DNA from: JASFHF01 sp050123375
Lineage (GTDB): Bacteria > Pseudomonadota > Gammaproteobacteria > UBA12402
Reading direction: 5' to 3'
NCBI GenBank assembly: GCA_050123375.1
Contig: JASFHF010000016.1
Span: forward strand, 1-41,379
Length of the DNA stretch: 41,379 bases
Shown here piece by piece: positions 14,739 to 24,800 of the stretch (positions are counted from its first letter, which is position 1; each line of letters begins with the position of its first letter). Under the pieces are notes generated by a model. That model was given only the letters and a program-made list of their open reading frames with translations, was not told the DNA's origin and did not search any database. The translations under genes and the position numbers were made by a program.

Positions 14739-15536
14739 ATGTCAAAAGAAAAAATTGAAATTGCAATTATTGGCGGCACTGGGGTTTATGATCCAGGCGC
14801 ATTAACTGACGCAAAACAAATCAAAATTTACACACCATATGGAGCTACCTCAGAAATAACCACTATCGGCACTTATGCTGGTAAACGAGTAGCATTTCTT
14901 CCCAGACATGGAGCGCATCACCATTCACCACCACATAAAATCCCATTCCGCGCTAATATGTGGGCTTTACATGAGATTGGCGTAAAACGCATTATTGCTC
15001 CTTGTGCAGTTGGAAGTTTGCGGGAAGAATTACCGCCTGGACACATTGTATTTCCCGACCAATTTTTTGATTTTACTAAAAATCGTGAATATAGTTTTTA
15101 TGACGGCGGGGAAGTTTGTCATATCAGCGTTGCTGAACCATTCTGCAATGAATTACGCCAGTTAGCAATCGAGACCGCAATGGAAATGAACATTAATTAC
15201 CAAGACCATGGTACTGCAGTATGTATTGAAGGTCCGCGTTATTCAACTAAAGCAGAATCTAACTTCTTCCGCAATGCGGTAGGAGCGCATACCATTGGCA
15301 TGACGTTAATACCAGAATGCGTATTAGCGCGTGAAAAGGAAATGTGTTATTTGCCAGTCGCGATGGTAACTGATTATGATGTTTGGCATGAAGAACCAGT
15401 TTCTACTGAATTTGTAAAACGAACTATGATAAAAAATCTTGAAACCATTAAAGAATTATTAATTAAACTATTACCAAAAATACCAGGCGATAGATCTTGC
15501 GCTTGCGAAAAAGCATTGGATGATGCGTTTATTTAA
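14739..15536 (+). CDS. mtnP: S-methyl-5'-thioadenosine phosphorylase
   Basis: The enzyme splits 5'-methylthioadenosine with phosphate into adenine and 5-methylthioribose-1-phosphate, clearing the by-product of polyamine and homoserine-lactone synthesis. The 265-aa protein has IGGTGVYDPGAL (phosphate site, residues 10-21), FLPRHGAHHHSPPHKIPFRA (about 53-72), ACxIEGPRYSTKAE and the purine-site VTDYDVWHEE, all as in the MTAP branch of PNP-family phosphorylases. GCGAGGAAA serves as ribosome-binding site. Operon with apt. Purine nucleoside phosphorylase activity is less likely because of the DYD purine pocket. Confidence 0.94.
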   Translation: MSKEKIEIAIIGGTGVYDPGALTDAKQIKIYTPYGATSEITTIGTYAGKRVAFLPRHGAHHHSPPHKIPFRANMWALHEIGVKRIIAPCAVGSLREELPPGHIVFPDQFFDFTKNREYSFYDGGEVCHISVAEPFCNELRQLAIETAMEMNINYQDHGTAVCIEGPRYSTKAESNFFRNAVGAHTIGMTLIPECVLAREKEMCYLPVAMVTDYDVWHEEPVSTEFVKRTMIKNLETIKELLIKLLPKIPGDRSCACEKALDDAFI

Positions 15537-15663
15537 TTTTTTGCTTGATTAATTACTTAATAAACTATAAATTAATCTTCTCTTTTTTGAAAAATTCGAT
15601 TCTACTTTATTCTAAGATATTTCAAATTATAACTTGATCAACATGTGATTATTACGCAAAAAC

Positions 15664-15693
15664 AACTTTCGCTAACAACCGTTAGCGAAAGTT
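15664..15693. terminator. Perfect 13-bp hairpin between mtnP and comM
   Basis: AACTTTCGCTAAC (15664-15676) pairs exactly with GTTAGCGAAAGTT (15681-15693) around an AACC loop. It is followed by TTATA rather than a T-run, so it is a weak terminator or a transcript-end stabiliser. It lies 28 bp upstream of comM and could equally be an operator for that gene. Confidence 0.55.
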
Positions 15694-15721
15694 TATACCA
15701 TTAAACCCAAGGAATTTACTT

Positions 15722-17227
15722 ATGTCTCTCGCAATACTTTACAGTCGCGCACAAGCAGGAATTAATGCTCCATTGGTAACCATAGAAGCTCATCTATCAC
15801 ATGGCATGCCAAAATTCACCATTGTTGGTTTACCAGAAACTGCTGTAAAAGAAAGCAAAGATCGAGTGCGCAGCGCATTAATTAACTCCGATTTTGAATT
15901 ACCAATCGGCCGCACCACTATAAATCTCGCGCCAGCCGATCTGCCTAAAGAAGGCGGACGCTTTGATTTAGCAATTGCTTTAGGATTATTAATTGCATCA
16001 AAACAGCTTACAGCTAACAATCTATCTCAATATGAGTTTACCGGTGAATTAGCTCTATCCGGAAAATTACGATATATTCATGGAGTATTACCAATAGCAT
16101 TACATGCAAAACACGCTAATCGTACTTTGATTATTCCGACAAGTAATGCGGACGAAGCAAGTCTAGTTAAAGGATTAAAAGTTTTGCCCGCAAACCATAT
16201 TTTAGAAGTGTATAATCATTTAAGCGGTAAAAAAACAATCGAGCCGTATGCGCCCGCCCAAACTATTCCTGATAATAACTATGAGCTGGATTTATCTGAT
16301 GTACGCGGCCAACAACATGCGCGCCGCGCGCTTGAAATTGCTGTTGCTGGAGGACATAGTATGTTATTAATTGGTCCCCCTGGCAGCGGTAAAACTATGC
16401 TGGCAAGCCGCATGCCTACTATTTTACCGACAATGACTGATCAGGAGGCAATTGAAGCGGCTACAATCGCCTCAATTAGCCACCATGGATTCCAATATGC
16501 GCATTGGAAAAACCGGCCATACCGCGCTCCACATCATAGTGCATCAAGCATCGCTTTAGTCGGCGGAGGCAACCCTCCCCGACCAGGCGAAATATCATTA
16601 GCACACCAAGGGGTGTTATTTTTAGATGAATTGCCCGAATTTAGCCGGCACGTCTTGGAAAGTTTACGCGAACCGCTGGAATCAGGAGCTATTACTATTT
16701 CTCGGGCAGCGCGCCAATCTGAGTTTCCAGCACAGTTTCAATTAATCGCAGCAATGAATCCATGTCCATGCGGACATGCTGGTGATCCAGCAGGCAACTG
16801 CGGCTGCACTTCTGACCAAATCCAACGTTACCGTAATAAAATTTCTAAACCAATGCTAGATCGCATTGATATACACATAGAAGTACCCAGATTACCAATC
16901 GAACAACTATCTTCGCAACAACAAAATATTATAGAAAGTAGTCATCAAGTGCGTCAACGTGTTGAACAAGCAAGACAAGTACAACTATCACGTGCAAATA
17001 AAACCAATTCACAATTTACCAATAAAGATGTAGAACAATATTGCAAATTAGAAACAAAAGAACAAAAATTTTTTCATCAAGCAGCAAATAAACTAAAATT
17101 ATCTGCTCGCAGTTACCATCGCACCCTTAAAGTAGCGCGCACCATTGCAGACTTAGCAAAAAAAGAATTAATCGATATTGACTCGTTAACCGAAGCATTG
17201 AGCTATAAGGAGCTAGGTCTTTACTAA
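15722..17227 (+). CDS. comM: ComM/YifB-family AAA+ Mg-chelatase-like ATPase
   Basis: ComM is a hexameric helicase that promotes branch migration during integration of incoming DNA in natural transformation. The 501-aa length is typical. An N-terminal Lon-S5-like domain (1-170; VGLPETAVKESKDRVRSAL) precedes the ATPase with Walker A GPPGSGKT (218-225), RAPHHSAS and Walker B LFLDELPEF. The cysteine cluster CPCGHAGDPAGNCGC and the C-terminal SARSYHRTLKVARTIADL lid are present. The RBS is AAGGAA. The gene is intact, which hints that the lineage may retain competence. Confidence 0.95.
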   Translation: MSLAILYSRAQAGINAPLVTIEAHLSHGMPKFTIVGLPETAVKESKDRVRSALINSDFELPIGRTTINLAPADLPKEGGRFDLAIALGLLIASKQLTANNLSQYEFTGELALSGKLRYIHGVLPIALHAKHANRTLIIPTSNADEASLVKGLKVLPANHILEVYNHLSGKKTIEPYAPAQTIPDNNYELDLSDVRGQQHARRALEIAVAGGHSMLLIGPPGSGKTMLASRMPTILPTMTDQEAIEAATIASISHHGFQYAHWKNRPYRAPHHSASSIALVGGGNPPRPGEISLAHQGVLFLDELPEFSRHVLESLREPLESGAITISRAARQSEFPAQFQLIAAMNPCPCGHAGDPAGNCGCTSDQIQRYRNKISKPMLDRIDIHIEVPRLPIEQLSSQQQNIIESSHQVRQRVEQARQVQLSRANKTNSQFTNKDVEQYCKLETKEQKFFHQAANKLKLSARSYHRTLKVARTIADLAKKELIDIDSLTEALSYKELGLY

Positions 17228-17248
17228 TTACAAGCGTAGTAAGTTGGC

Positions 17249-17314
17249 GGGACGGGGCTTTACATAATTACAAGTGCCTGTTTGTTGCTTTGTAATCATG
17301 TAAAGCCCCGTCCC
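17249..17314. repeat. Family A palindromic repeat (copy A1)
   Basis: Arms of 24 bp, 17249-17272 and 17291-17314, start GGGACGGGGCTTTACAT and pair with a single mismatch around an 18-nt loop. It follows the comM stop codon by 21 bp and could act as a transcript end for it. It belongs to the same set as the copies at 26837, 27040, 34878, 37730, 39697 and 41006. Confidence 0.9.
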
Positions 17315-17347
17315 TCAAAGAAAACAAAAAAACATAGGTCTGCATGC

Positions 17348-17546
17348 GTAGTAATTACCACATAAATAAACTAATGGATTATATAAACTGAAAAATTACC
17401 TATTAAATTCCTGTGGCAGCTACCGCGCATGATGAATATGTGTTCTTTTAAGTTCATTAGATGCTTGCTTGCCAGTGATTTTACAGCAAACTTACTGGTG
17501 CTGTAAAATCACTGGCTCCATTTATGCTAACATACATTATGGGGGA
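17348..17546 (+). repeat. Family B palindromic repeat (copy B1), with an inverted fragment beside it
   Basis: GTGGCAGCTACCGCGCATG begins at 17413, followed by the A/T linker, GATGCTTGCTTGCC, and the core palindrome CAGTGATTTTACAG/CTGTAAAATCACTG (about 17473-17515). A shortened tail with ATTATGGGGGAACATAT ends near 17545. At 17348-17372 an inverse fragment matches the left flank of copy B2 (TTTATTTATGTGGTAATTAC). No gene is seen in this 327-bp gap between comM and the converging DUF2390 gene. Confidence 0.8.
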
Positions 17547-17554
17547 ACATATCA

Positions 17555-18079
17555 TCAATCAAAACACTGAGCTACAATACAATGAACTTTCTCTAAATCA
17601 ATTTTATGCAAAAATATATTTTGACTTTTTATATAATTAAAAATATTTTTCAATGCCCGCTTTTCAACTTTGTCTTTAGAATTATAATCTCTTTTTAATT
17701 TATGCATGGATTTAGCAATTAAAGTCTGCTCTACTCTTTCAGCAAATCTTTCATTATCAGAAATTAAATTAAACAACAACGGAAATTTATCATTCAAATA
17801 CTGACGCATTACAGTTTTGCGCAATATACGCAAACCATTAATAATTTTATCATTCCAGGCAGAAACTTTTGTTGCAATACTTTGCGCATCCAACACTGAC
17901 AAATCAGGATAATTTTGATTAGCAAGCCAACAACAAAATAATATTACATTGCTATTAAGTCTATACTTATCCCGCAAAGCAAAACAAGCGCGTTTAACGT
18001 TCTGCTTCGCATATGCTTTTTCCGAAAACATAGGAAAAGAAACTTTTGAGTGAAGTCCAAAATTTAAATAATTATTCAT
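17555..18079 (-). CDS. DUF2390 (TIGR02444-like) family protein
   Basis: The 174-aa cytoplasmic protein of unknown function has the family hallmark CFALRDKYRLNSNVILFCCWLANQ (about 32-55), equivalent to 'CLxLQDxxGxDVNLLLFCxWL', followed by WNDKIINGLRILRKTVM (about 74-90). Members are usually small proteins of gammaproteobacteria near diverse genes, and their role is not known. It lies 18 bp downstream of the TolC-SPOR gene on the same strand and is probably co-transcribed. The N-terminal 20 residues diverge from the usual start of the family. Confidence 0.7.
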   Translation of the reverse strand: MNNYLNFGLHSKVSFPMFSEKAYAKQNVKRACFALRDKYRLNSNVILFCCWLANQNYPDLSVLDAQSIATKVSAWNDKIINGLRILRKTVMRQYLNDKFPLLFNLISDNERFAERVEQTLIAKSMHKLKRDYNSKDKVEKRALKNIFNYIKSQNIFLHKIDLEKVHCIVAQCFD

Positions 18080-18097
18080 TATTGTTAATCTATAAAG

Positions 18098-19828
18098 TTA
18101 TAACGAATGCAATTGTTTTACCAACTTTCCAACATCTTTCTTATATACCGGCCCAATTCTTACTCGATATAATGTACGAGTATTGTGCTTAACCGGAGAA
18201 ATTTTAAATGATAATTTTGTTTTATCATGCACCAAGTGTGCAACCTTGGTAGCTCGTGCCAAAGTACTATATGCACCAACTTGAACATATTCATAATTTT
18301 TTGATAATTTATGTGTATGCTTAACTTTTGCGTGCGCAGGTTTTGATGTAACACGAACAACACGATGTTTTTTTACGACCGCACCTTGAGTATTACGTAC
18401 ACTATTAACTTGTGTATGCGCCGGTTTTGACATAGTACGAACAGCACGATGTTTTTTACTACGTTTTTTTACAGCCGAACGCTGAGTATACGGATACTGT
18501 AACCAACCGTTAATCTCAGCTAAATCATTGGCGCTTAAAGTACCTGCATATAACTTTAGACTAATTAAGCTATTAACATAATCATAACGAGAATTCACAT
18601 ACTCCTTTTGCGAATCATACAATTTTTTTTGCGCAACTAACACATCAACCATGGTTTGCGTACCAACTTTATATTCCTCCTGAGTTCCTTTCAATGAACT
18701 TTCACTAGAAATAACTGCACGTTGATTAGCCTTAATTGTACTAATTCCCGTTAATACCCCTAAAAAGGATTGGCGTGTTTGATTAACTGTATTACGATAA
18801 GTTTGCTCCTGCAGCTGACTAGAATTTTCATAATTTGCAATTGCTTGACGTACCGACGCACTCACTCCACCGCCGGAAAAAATTGGAAAGGTAACTTCCA
18901 CTCCGGCCTCAGGACCCGAAACACTGGATGTAGTACCATGACTAAAAGTATTAGTGTATGTTTTATCATAAGCAGCATATAAATCTGCTGTTGGGAAATG
19001 TCCGCCGCGTTCCGACATAATAGTATCATGTGATGCTAATGTAGTATACCGCGCAGCAATTAATGACCAATTTTGTTTAACTGCCACCCTAACCCATTGA
19101 TCAATATCGTTTGGCTGCGGATTAACTAACGGTAAATTACTCTTTAATGGAGTTAAATTTTTATATAATATTCCGGTGATCGCACGTAAATCTTCAAACT
19201 TATCGGATAAATCATTTTTAGCTGTAATATATGTAGAAATCGCACTTTCATATTGAGCTCTAGCCTGATAAACATCAGTTATAGTTTTTACACCAACTTT
19301 ATATCCCTGAAAAGCCTGCATATATTGTTGATATAAAGCTTCTTTATTTGCTTTAGTATAACGCAAAATTTCTTTAGATTGTAACACAGCAAAATAAGCG
19401 CTGGATGTACGCTGCATCAAATCTTGCGCAGCCGCATTAAAAGTAGCATTGGCTGCTTTCACTGTATTCTTAGCAGACGCCAAATTACCCCAATAAGTAA
19501 TATTAAAAACTGACTGTGTAAGTTTTAAAGTATACTCATAGCTGCGAGAATTGTAATTGTATTTACTGTATGAAGCCGTCGGTGTATTGCTAGCATTGCT
19601 ACCCTTACTAACAGCAGCATTGCCGTTCAAATTAAGCTGCGGTAATAAAAGCGCAAGATTGATAGGTACTTCTTCAGCCTTACTCAGTTGTGTTGCAATT
19701 GCCGCCTGGTAAGTAGGATCACTTTTTAATGCCTGCTGATAAACCTGCCACAAATTTGCAGCCCCTGCTTGCTGTATAACCAAAAAAGCTATTATTCCAA
19801 GACAAGATATTATTATGCGCTTGATCAT
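18098..19828 (-). CDS. tolC: TolC-family outer-membrane efflux channel fused to a C-terminal SPOR domain
   Basis: The signal peptide (1-23, ends AGA) is followed by two OEP repeats (about 24-437), starting NLWQVYQQALKSDPTYQAA as in TolC and including the second-repeat motif EEYKVGTQTMVDVL. TolC trimers form the outer-membrane exit duct for RND and ABC pumps and type I secretion. Residues about 438-509 are a basic linker with two related KKHRxVRxxSKPAH segments. Residues 510-576 are a SPOR domain (YVQVGAYSTLARATKVAHLV, ending RVRIGPVYKKDVGKLVKQLHSL), which normally binds denuded peptidoglycan. The usual TolC is about 450-495 aa; this is 576. It is divergent from the RND pump genes 0.9 kb away, its likely partners. 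Confidence 0.92.
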   Translation of the reverse strand: MIKRIIISCLGIIAFLVIQQAGAANLWQVYQQALKSDPTYQAAIATQLSKAEEVPINLALLLPQLNLNGNAAVSKGSNASNTPTASYSKYNYNSRSYEYTLKLTQSVFNITYWGNLASAKNTVKAANATFNAAAQDLMQRTSSAYFAVLQSKEILRYTKANKEALYQQYMQAFQGYKVGVKTITDVYQARAQYESAISTYITAKNDLSDKFEDLRAITGILYKNLTPLKSNLPLVNPQPNDIDQWVRVAVKQNWSLIAARYTTLASHDTIMSERGGHFPTADLYAAYDKTYTNTFSHGTTSSVSGPEAGVEVTFPIFSGGGVSASVRQAIANYENSSQLQEQTYRNTVNQTRQSFLGVLTGISTIKANQRAVISSESSLKGTQEEYKVGTQTMVDVLVAQKKLYDSQKEYVNSRYDYVNSLISLKLYAGTLSANDLAEINGWLQYPYTQRSAVKKRSKKHRAVRTMSKPAHTQVNSVRNTQGAVVKKHRVVRVTSKPAHAKVKHTHKLSKNYEYVQVGAYSTLARATKVAHLVHDKTKLSFKISPVKHNTRTLYRVRIGPVYKKDVGKLVKQLHSL

Positions 19829-20062
19829 AAAAACACTCTAAAATTACGTACAAAAAATAATCATTCAATGGGTTTAATAAGAAAAAAAGCAATCCCTTCA
19901 CAATCCCTCTAATGTATTTTATATATTGTGCAATCGAATCACCAATGTTGCAATAACTTCTTAAAAATATTCATTATTTTTTATTTATAAAAATTTTACA
20001 TTTTACATAAGTCTTTGTTTTTAAACAAGTTTGATTCAGGCGGGTTTTCTGCAAACGAATAA

Positions 20063-20091
20063 TTGATATACCTAAACATCTAAGATACGAT
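20063..20091 (+). promoter_or_regulatory. Candidate promoter of the small secreted peptide gene
   Basis: TTGATA (20063-20068) and TACGAT (20086-20091) are spaced 17 bp apart, 44 bp before the peptide start codon. A 7-bp inverted repeat, AAGATAC (20082-20088) and GTATCTT (20100-20106), overlaps the -10 and the expected transcription start and could be an operator or leader hairpin. The rest of the 306-bp gap between tolC and the peptide gene shows nothing else I can name. Confidence 0.4.
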
Positions 20092-20134
20092 ATTAAGGAG
20101 TATCTTCATTTTCATCAAATCAAGGAGGTTGCCC

Positions 20135-20272
20135 ATGAAAAAACTCTTCATTTTTTTAACCCTATTAACGGGAGCCTTTATAGTATCTCAAAGCGTTATT
20201 GCGTATACCGGCCTTAGCAAGTCCTGGAATAGCAGCTTTCGTAGCCAAACACCATCAAACCCTCGAAAATAG
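20135..20272 (+). CDS. Small secreted peptide, 45 aa
   Basis: The short frame begins at an ATG preceded by AAGGAGG with a 6-nt spacer, the strongest Shine-Dalgarno in the window. It encodes a textbook signal peptide: MKK, a hydrophobic core LFIFLTLLTGAFIV, and a likely Ala-Tyr cleavage at residue 23. That leaves a mature basic, Ser/Asn-rich peptide of about 22 residues without Cys (YTGLSKSWNSSF...). It ends TAG at 20270. It lies between the divergent TolC-SPOR gene and the MFP-RND operon, followed by a family B repeat. No family is recognised. It could be an exported signal, a bacteriocin-like peptide or the remnant of a larger gene. Confidence 0.65.
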   Translation: MKKLFIFLTLLTGAFIVSQSVIAYTGLSKSWNSSFRSQTPSNPRK

Positions 20273-20498
20273 CTCCCACAACTGAACAATCTGGAAAATT
20301 GATTATCCAGGTTTTAATCTAACGTAATGAGATGGACTCATCCGTATTTTCCTGATATTTAGGAAATCGAAGCCGTAAAAAATCGACTTCTGCGTAACAT
20401 CAGTTTTTAATTTCCTAATACAATCAAGTGGTTTTTGACCTGCTTATCAGGTATGATTAGTATATACTCATTGCACTGGGGATGCGAATCATATTTAA

Positions 20499-20690
20499 TA
20501 AAACTAATTAGTTTATTTATGTGGTAATTACCGCGCATGTAAAATCTGTGTTTTGTTTTAGTTGTGCAGATGCGCGGTTACTCGTGATTTTACAAAAACA
20601 AACTGGTTGTAAAATCACGAGTTCCAATTAAAACAAAGTCACATTAGATATATAATCTCGCATCATTGGCGAAGGGTACATATAACATAA
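20499..20690 (+). repeat. Family B palindromic repeat (copy B2)
   Basis: GTGGTAATTACCGCGCATG starts at 20521. The palindrome ACTCGTGATTTTAC/GTAAAATCACGAGT lies at about 20580-20621. The tail ATTAGATATATAATC then GCATCATTGGCGAAGGGTAC ends near 20686. The 450-bp gap between the small peptide and the MFP gene otherwise contains only unremarkable A+T-rich sequence at 20273-20498. TATAAT at 20651-20656 inside the tail could serve as a -10 box for the pump genes. Confidence 0.8.
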
Positions 20691-20722
20691 TTTGGACGAT
20701 CGCCAGCAACATGGATCTGATA

Positions 20723-21868
20723 ATGAAGAAATTCATACTTATCATTGTAAGTTTGTGTCTTTGCATAACTCTCAATGCCTATGCAAAAGAACAACAATTG
20801 AAACTACCCCCTCCGATTGTCAGTGTTGGCAAAGTCATTAAGAAAAAATGGCAAAGCAGTATCATGGAAACAGGTTCTTTGTCAGCATTTAATGGCATCA
20901 TGGTAAAAGCAGAAACTTCCGGCCGTGTCACAGATATTTTTTTCAAATCAGGACAATTTGTCAAAAAAGGTGACAAATTGGTGCAAATTTATCCGGATAT
21001 TTTAGAAGCAGAACTGCAAAGAACCGAAGCAAATCTGGAATTAAACCAAATGGATTACAAACGCTACTCAGTCCTAACCAGCAAACAATTCTATCCGCAA
21101 TCCGATTTAGATAAAATTCGTACTAAAGTAAAAGAAGACCAGGCCACAATAAAACAGTTAAAAGCAGAACTAGTACAAACTTTAATCCGGGCACATTTTG
21201 ACGGTAAAATCGGCTTACGCCAAATTAGTATTGGCGACTACCTTTCGCCTGGAGATTCCATTGCTTACTTAGAATCGCTGGATCCTATTCGCGTTGAATT
21301 CAGCGTCCCCGAAACTTATCTACAATATCTTAAACTAAACCAAAAAATTTCAATGGCTACCCGCGCTTACCCTAACCAAACATTTACCGGCAAGATCTTT
21401 GCTTTTAACTCGACTTTAGACACGAATACCAGAACTTTAGATGTTTGGGCTTCGGTACCAAACTCACAATACCAACTCACGCCTGGCACTTTTGTTGAAG
21501 TTACCGTCTACTTTGGTGAATTGCAAGACGTTTTAATGGTGCCGCAAACCGCTATTGTTTACGGAGAAAATGAAAACTTCGTTTATCGGGTAGTTAATCA
21601 CAAAGCAGTAAAAACCACTGTTATACAAGGTGAAAAACTTAATGACAATATGGTGGTTATTATGTCGGGACTAAAAGAAGGTGAGGAAGTTGTAACCGGT
21701 GGACAAATTAAACTCAAAGATGGTTCTCCGCTACTCTCAGAAGAAGAAGCGCAGCAAATGTTTTCACAGCAGCAAGCAAATCAAAACAACAACAAAAAAT
21801 CATCATCAAAAGCAGCAGCGCAAAAATCCAATAGTAACACTGCACCGCAAGGAAATACCGCAAAATGA
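20723..21868 (+). CDS. RND efflux pump periplasmic adaptor (membrane fusion protein)
   Basis: The 381-aa HlyD/AcrA-type adaptor bridges the inner-membrane RND pump and a TolC-like duct. The signal peptide is MKKFILIIVSLCLCI... ending AYA near residue 20. The lipoyl halves contain VKAETSGRVTDIFFKSGQFVKKGDKL and AHFDGKIGLRQISIGDYLSPG, the hairpin lies between, and the beta-barrel has LDPIRVEFSVPE and a TFVEVTVYFG strand. The C-terminus is a Gln/Asn/Lys-rich tail. I chose ATG 20723 (GGAT 8 nt upstream, MKK start); ATG 20711 in the same frame is possible, and the longer TTG-initiated frame starts inside a repeat. It overlaps the RND gene by 4 bp (ATGA). Confidence 0.93.
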   Translation: MKKFILIIVSLCLCITLNAYAKEQQLKLPPPIVSVGKVIKKKWQSSIMETGSLSAFNGIMVKAETSGRVTDIFFKSGQFVKKGDKLVQIYPDILEAELQRTEANLELNQMDYKRYSVLTSKQFYPQSDLDKIRTKVKEDQATIKQLKAELVQTLIRAHFDGKIGLRQISIGDYLSPGDSIAYLESLDPIRVEFSVPETYLQYLKLNQKISMATRAYPNQTFTGKIFAFNSTLDTNTRTLDVWASVPNSQYQLTPGTFVEVTVYFGELQDVLMVPQTAIVYGENENFVYRVVNHKAVKTTVIQGEKLNDNMVVIMSGLKEGEEVVTGGQIKLKDGSPLLSEEEAQQMFSQQQANQNNNKKSSSKAAAQKSNSNTAPQGNTAK

Positions 21869-24800
21869 TTTTTACTGATGTTTTTATTAAACGTCCAATT
21901 TTTGCCACAGCTATTAGTTTAATGATTTTGCTGGCTGGTTTCGTTGCTCTTATTAATATCCAAATACGCGAATTTCCCGATATAGATGTTTCTGTTATCA
22001 CAGTCACAGTAACTTATCCCGGCGCCGATTCCCAGTTAATGGAAAGTTTTGTTGCATATCCAATGGAGGAAGCGATATCCGGCGTTGACGGTATCGATTA
22101 TATGACTTCGGTTAACCAACAAAATTCCACTAAAATTACCGTTTATATGAAACTAGGTTATGACATTGACCGCGCCTTAACCGAAATTTCTGCCAAGGTA
22201 AGTTCAGTACGTTGGGAAATGCCAAAAGACATCAATGATCCTATCATTGATAAAGAAGACCCAAATGCGCAACCAATCTTATATTATTCCTTTTCTGGTA
22301 AAAACATGAGTCCGGAACAAATAACCGATTATTTACTTCGGGTTGTACAACCGCAAATGGAAACGGTTAACGGTGTCAGTCAGGCGGAAATTTTCGGAGA
22401 ACGCAAATATGCAATGCGAGTCTGGCTAAATCCGAAATTAATGGCGGCACAGCATGTCACTCCAACTGACATTAAAGAAGCCATTGAAGCCAATAATGTA
22501 CAAGCACCCGCCGGCAATCTTAAAGGTTTACGCCAACAATTTAATGTACATGCAACTACCGATCTAAATACAGCAAAAAGCTTTAGCAATATTTTTATTC
22601 GCAACGATAACGGCCGCATTGTGCGAATTAAAGATATTGGTGAAGCACAATTAGGTGCAGAAAATGATGATTTTTCCGTTGTCATGAATGGTCAAAACAC
22701 TACCGTAATCGGCATTATCCCCAAATCTAATGCGAATCCCCTGCAAGTAGCTGATAACATAAAAAAACTGATGCCGAGCATCATTGCACATTTTCCCAAA
22801 GACATGCAGGTACAGTTAATGTGGGATAGTTCACTTTTTATTTCATCCTCATTAAAAGAAGTGATCAGCACTCTTATTGAGGCTTGTATTTTTGTTTTTA
22901 TCGTAATTTTCTTAATGCTTGGTTCATTTCGTGCAGTATTAGTGCCGACAGTAACCATTCCGCTTTCTATTATCGGCACCTGTGCCATCATGATGGTGCT
23001 GCATTTCACTTTAAATACCATGACTATGCTGGCATTTGTGCTTGCGATTGGATTGGTTGTCGATGACGCCATTGTAGTTTTAGAAAATGTACATCGTCAT
23101 TTAGCTCAAGGTTTATCTCCTTTCAAAGCTGCCGTCATTGGCGCACGCGAAATTGCTTTCGCAGTAATTGCCATGACTTTAACACTAGCGGCCGTCTACA
23201 CGCCCATTGGATTTATGTCCGGTTTAACCGGAGTGTTATTCTCCGAATTCGCTTTTACCTTAGCAAGCGCAGTTCTTGTTTCTGGTTTTCTTGCATTAAC
23301 TTTATCTCCAATGATGTGCTCAAAACTTTATCGTGAAAATGAAAATATCCATGCCGGCTTTCCCGGTTTTGTTAACCGCTGCTTTGACAAAATCACCAAT
23401 GGATATAAGCATGCACTAAAAATAACTATAAAAATGCGTTATTTGGTTATCATTGTTGCTGCGGTTATTTACGTCTCATGTTATTTTCTCTATATCAGCA
23501 CTCCTTCAGAAATGGTGCCAACTGAAGATCAAGGTGCTGTTATGGGCATCGTCGTTGGACCAGCTTCCGCAAACTTGGCATATACCGAATCGCAAACAAA
23601 ATATTTTTCTGCCATTTATTCTCAAATTCCGGAAATGCAAAATTATGGAATCATTAACGGATACCCTAATGGTGTAAGTTCTGCAATTTCATTTATAGTA
23701 TTAACTCCCTGGGATCAGCGAAAACGTACTGCAATGCAGATAACTAACTGGCTATTTCCAAAATTTTGGTCAATTCCAGGTGTGTTAGCTTATCCATCAA
23801 TACCCCCGTTACTGCCGGGAGCATCAGGATTTACTCCTATATCTTTCGTGCTAAAAACTACCAATGATTACGATTATTTAAATAATTATTCACAAAAATT
23901 TATTGATGCGTTAAAAAAATGGGGCGGCGTATTAAACATTGATAACGATCTTAAAATCGATATGCCGCAAACATACGTGGATGTCGACCGAAATAAAATT
24001 GCCGATCTCGGCATCCCGTCAAACAAAATCTCTACTGCGTTGAGTGTTTTTCTGGGAAAACCAATAACCACCTGGTTTAGTATGCAAGGACGCAGCTACG
24101 AAGTATTACCGCAACTCTATCAGGTCTTCAGGTTAACCCCTGTTGCGTTAAACAATCTCAACGTTCGTACTCAATCAGGCCAGCTTGTACCTTTATCCAA
24201 TTTGGTAAAAGTTACAGAAAAAACTGTGCCGCGTACTTTAAACCATTTTCAGCAATTACGTTCAGCAACGATTACTGCCAATTTGGCTCCCAATGTAACT
24301 CAAGGACAAGCCTACAATTATATGCTGAATCTTGCCAACAAAACGTTCCCGACTGATATTCAAACTGACACCGCAGACCAATTGCGTCAGTACGTACAAG
24401 CTCAAGGCACAATGGTACAAACCTTCATTTTCGCTATTATTTTTATTTATCTGGTTTTAGCTGCACAATTTGAAAGTTTTCGCGATCCATTTATCGTAAT
24501 GCTCAGCGTTCCATTATCGATTGCCGGCGCACTAGGTTTGCTATTACCGCTTGGCGGAACATTAAACATTTACACGCAAATTGGTTTAGTAACGCTAGTC
24601 GGATTGATTACCAAAAATGGAATTTTGATTGTAGAATTTGCCAACCAGCAACAAGAAAAAGGAATGGAATTTTTAGAAGCGCTCTTAACCGGCGCGTCTT
24701 TACGTTTACGTCCTATTCTGATGACAACCTTCTGCTTACTTTTAGGAGTATTACCATTAATTTTTGCCTCAGGCGCAGGCGCTGTCAGCCGCCATCAAAT

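Noticed and set aside
20666..20722. TTG-initiated longer start of the MFP gene
   Set aside because: The extension is read from the family B tail and would bury the signal peptide; ATG 20723 (or 20711) is preferred.
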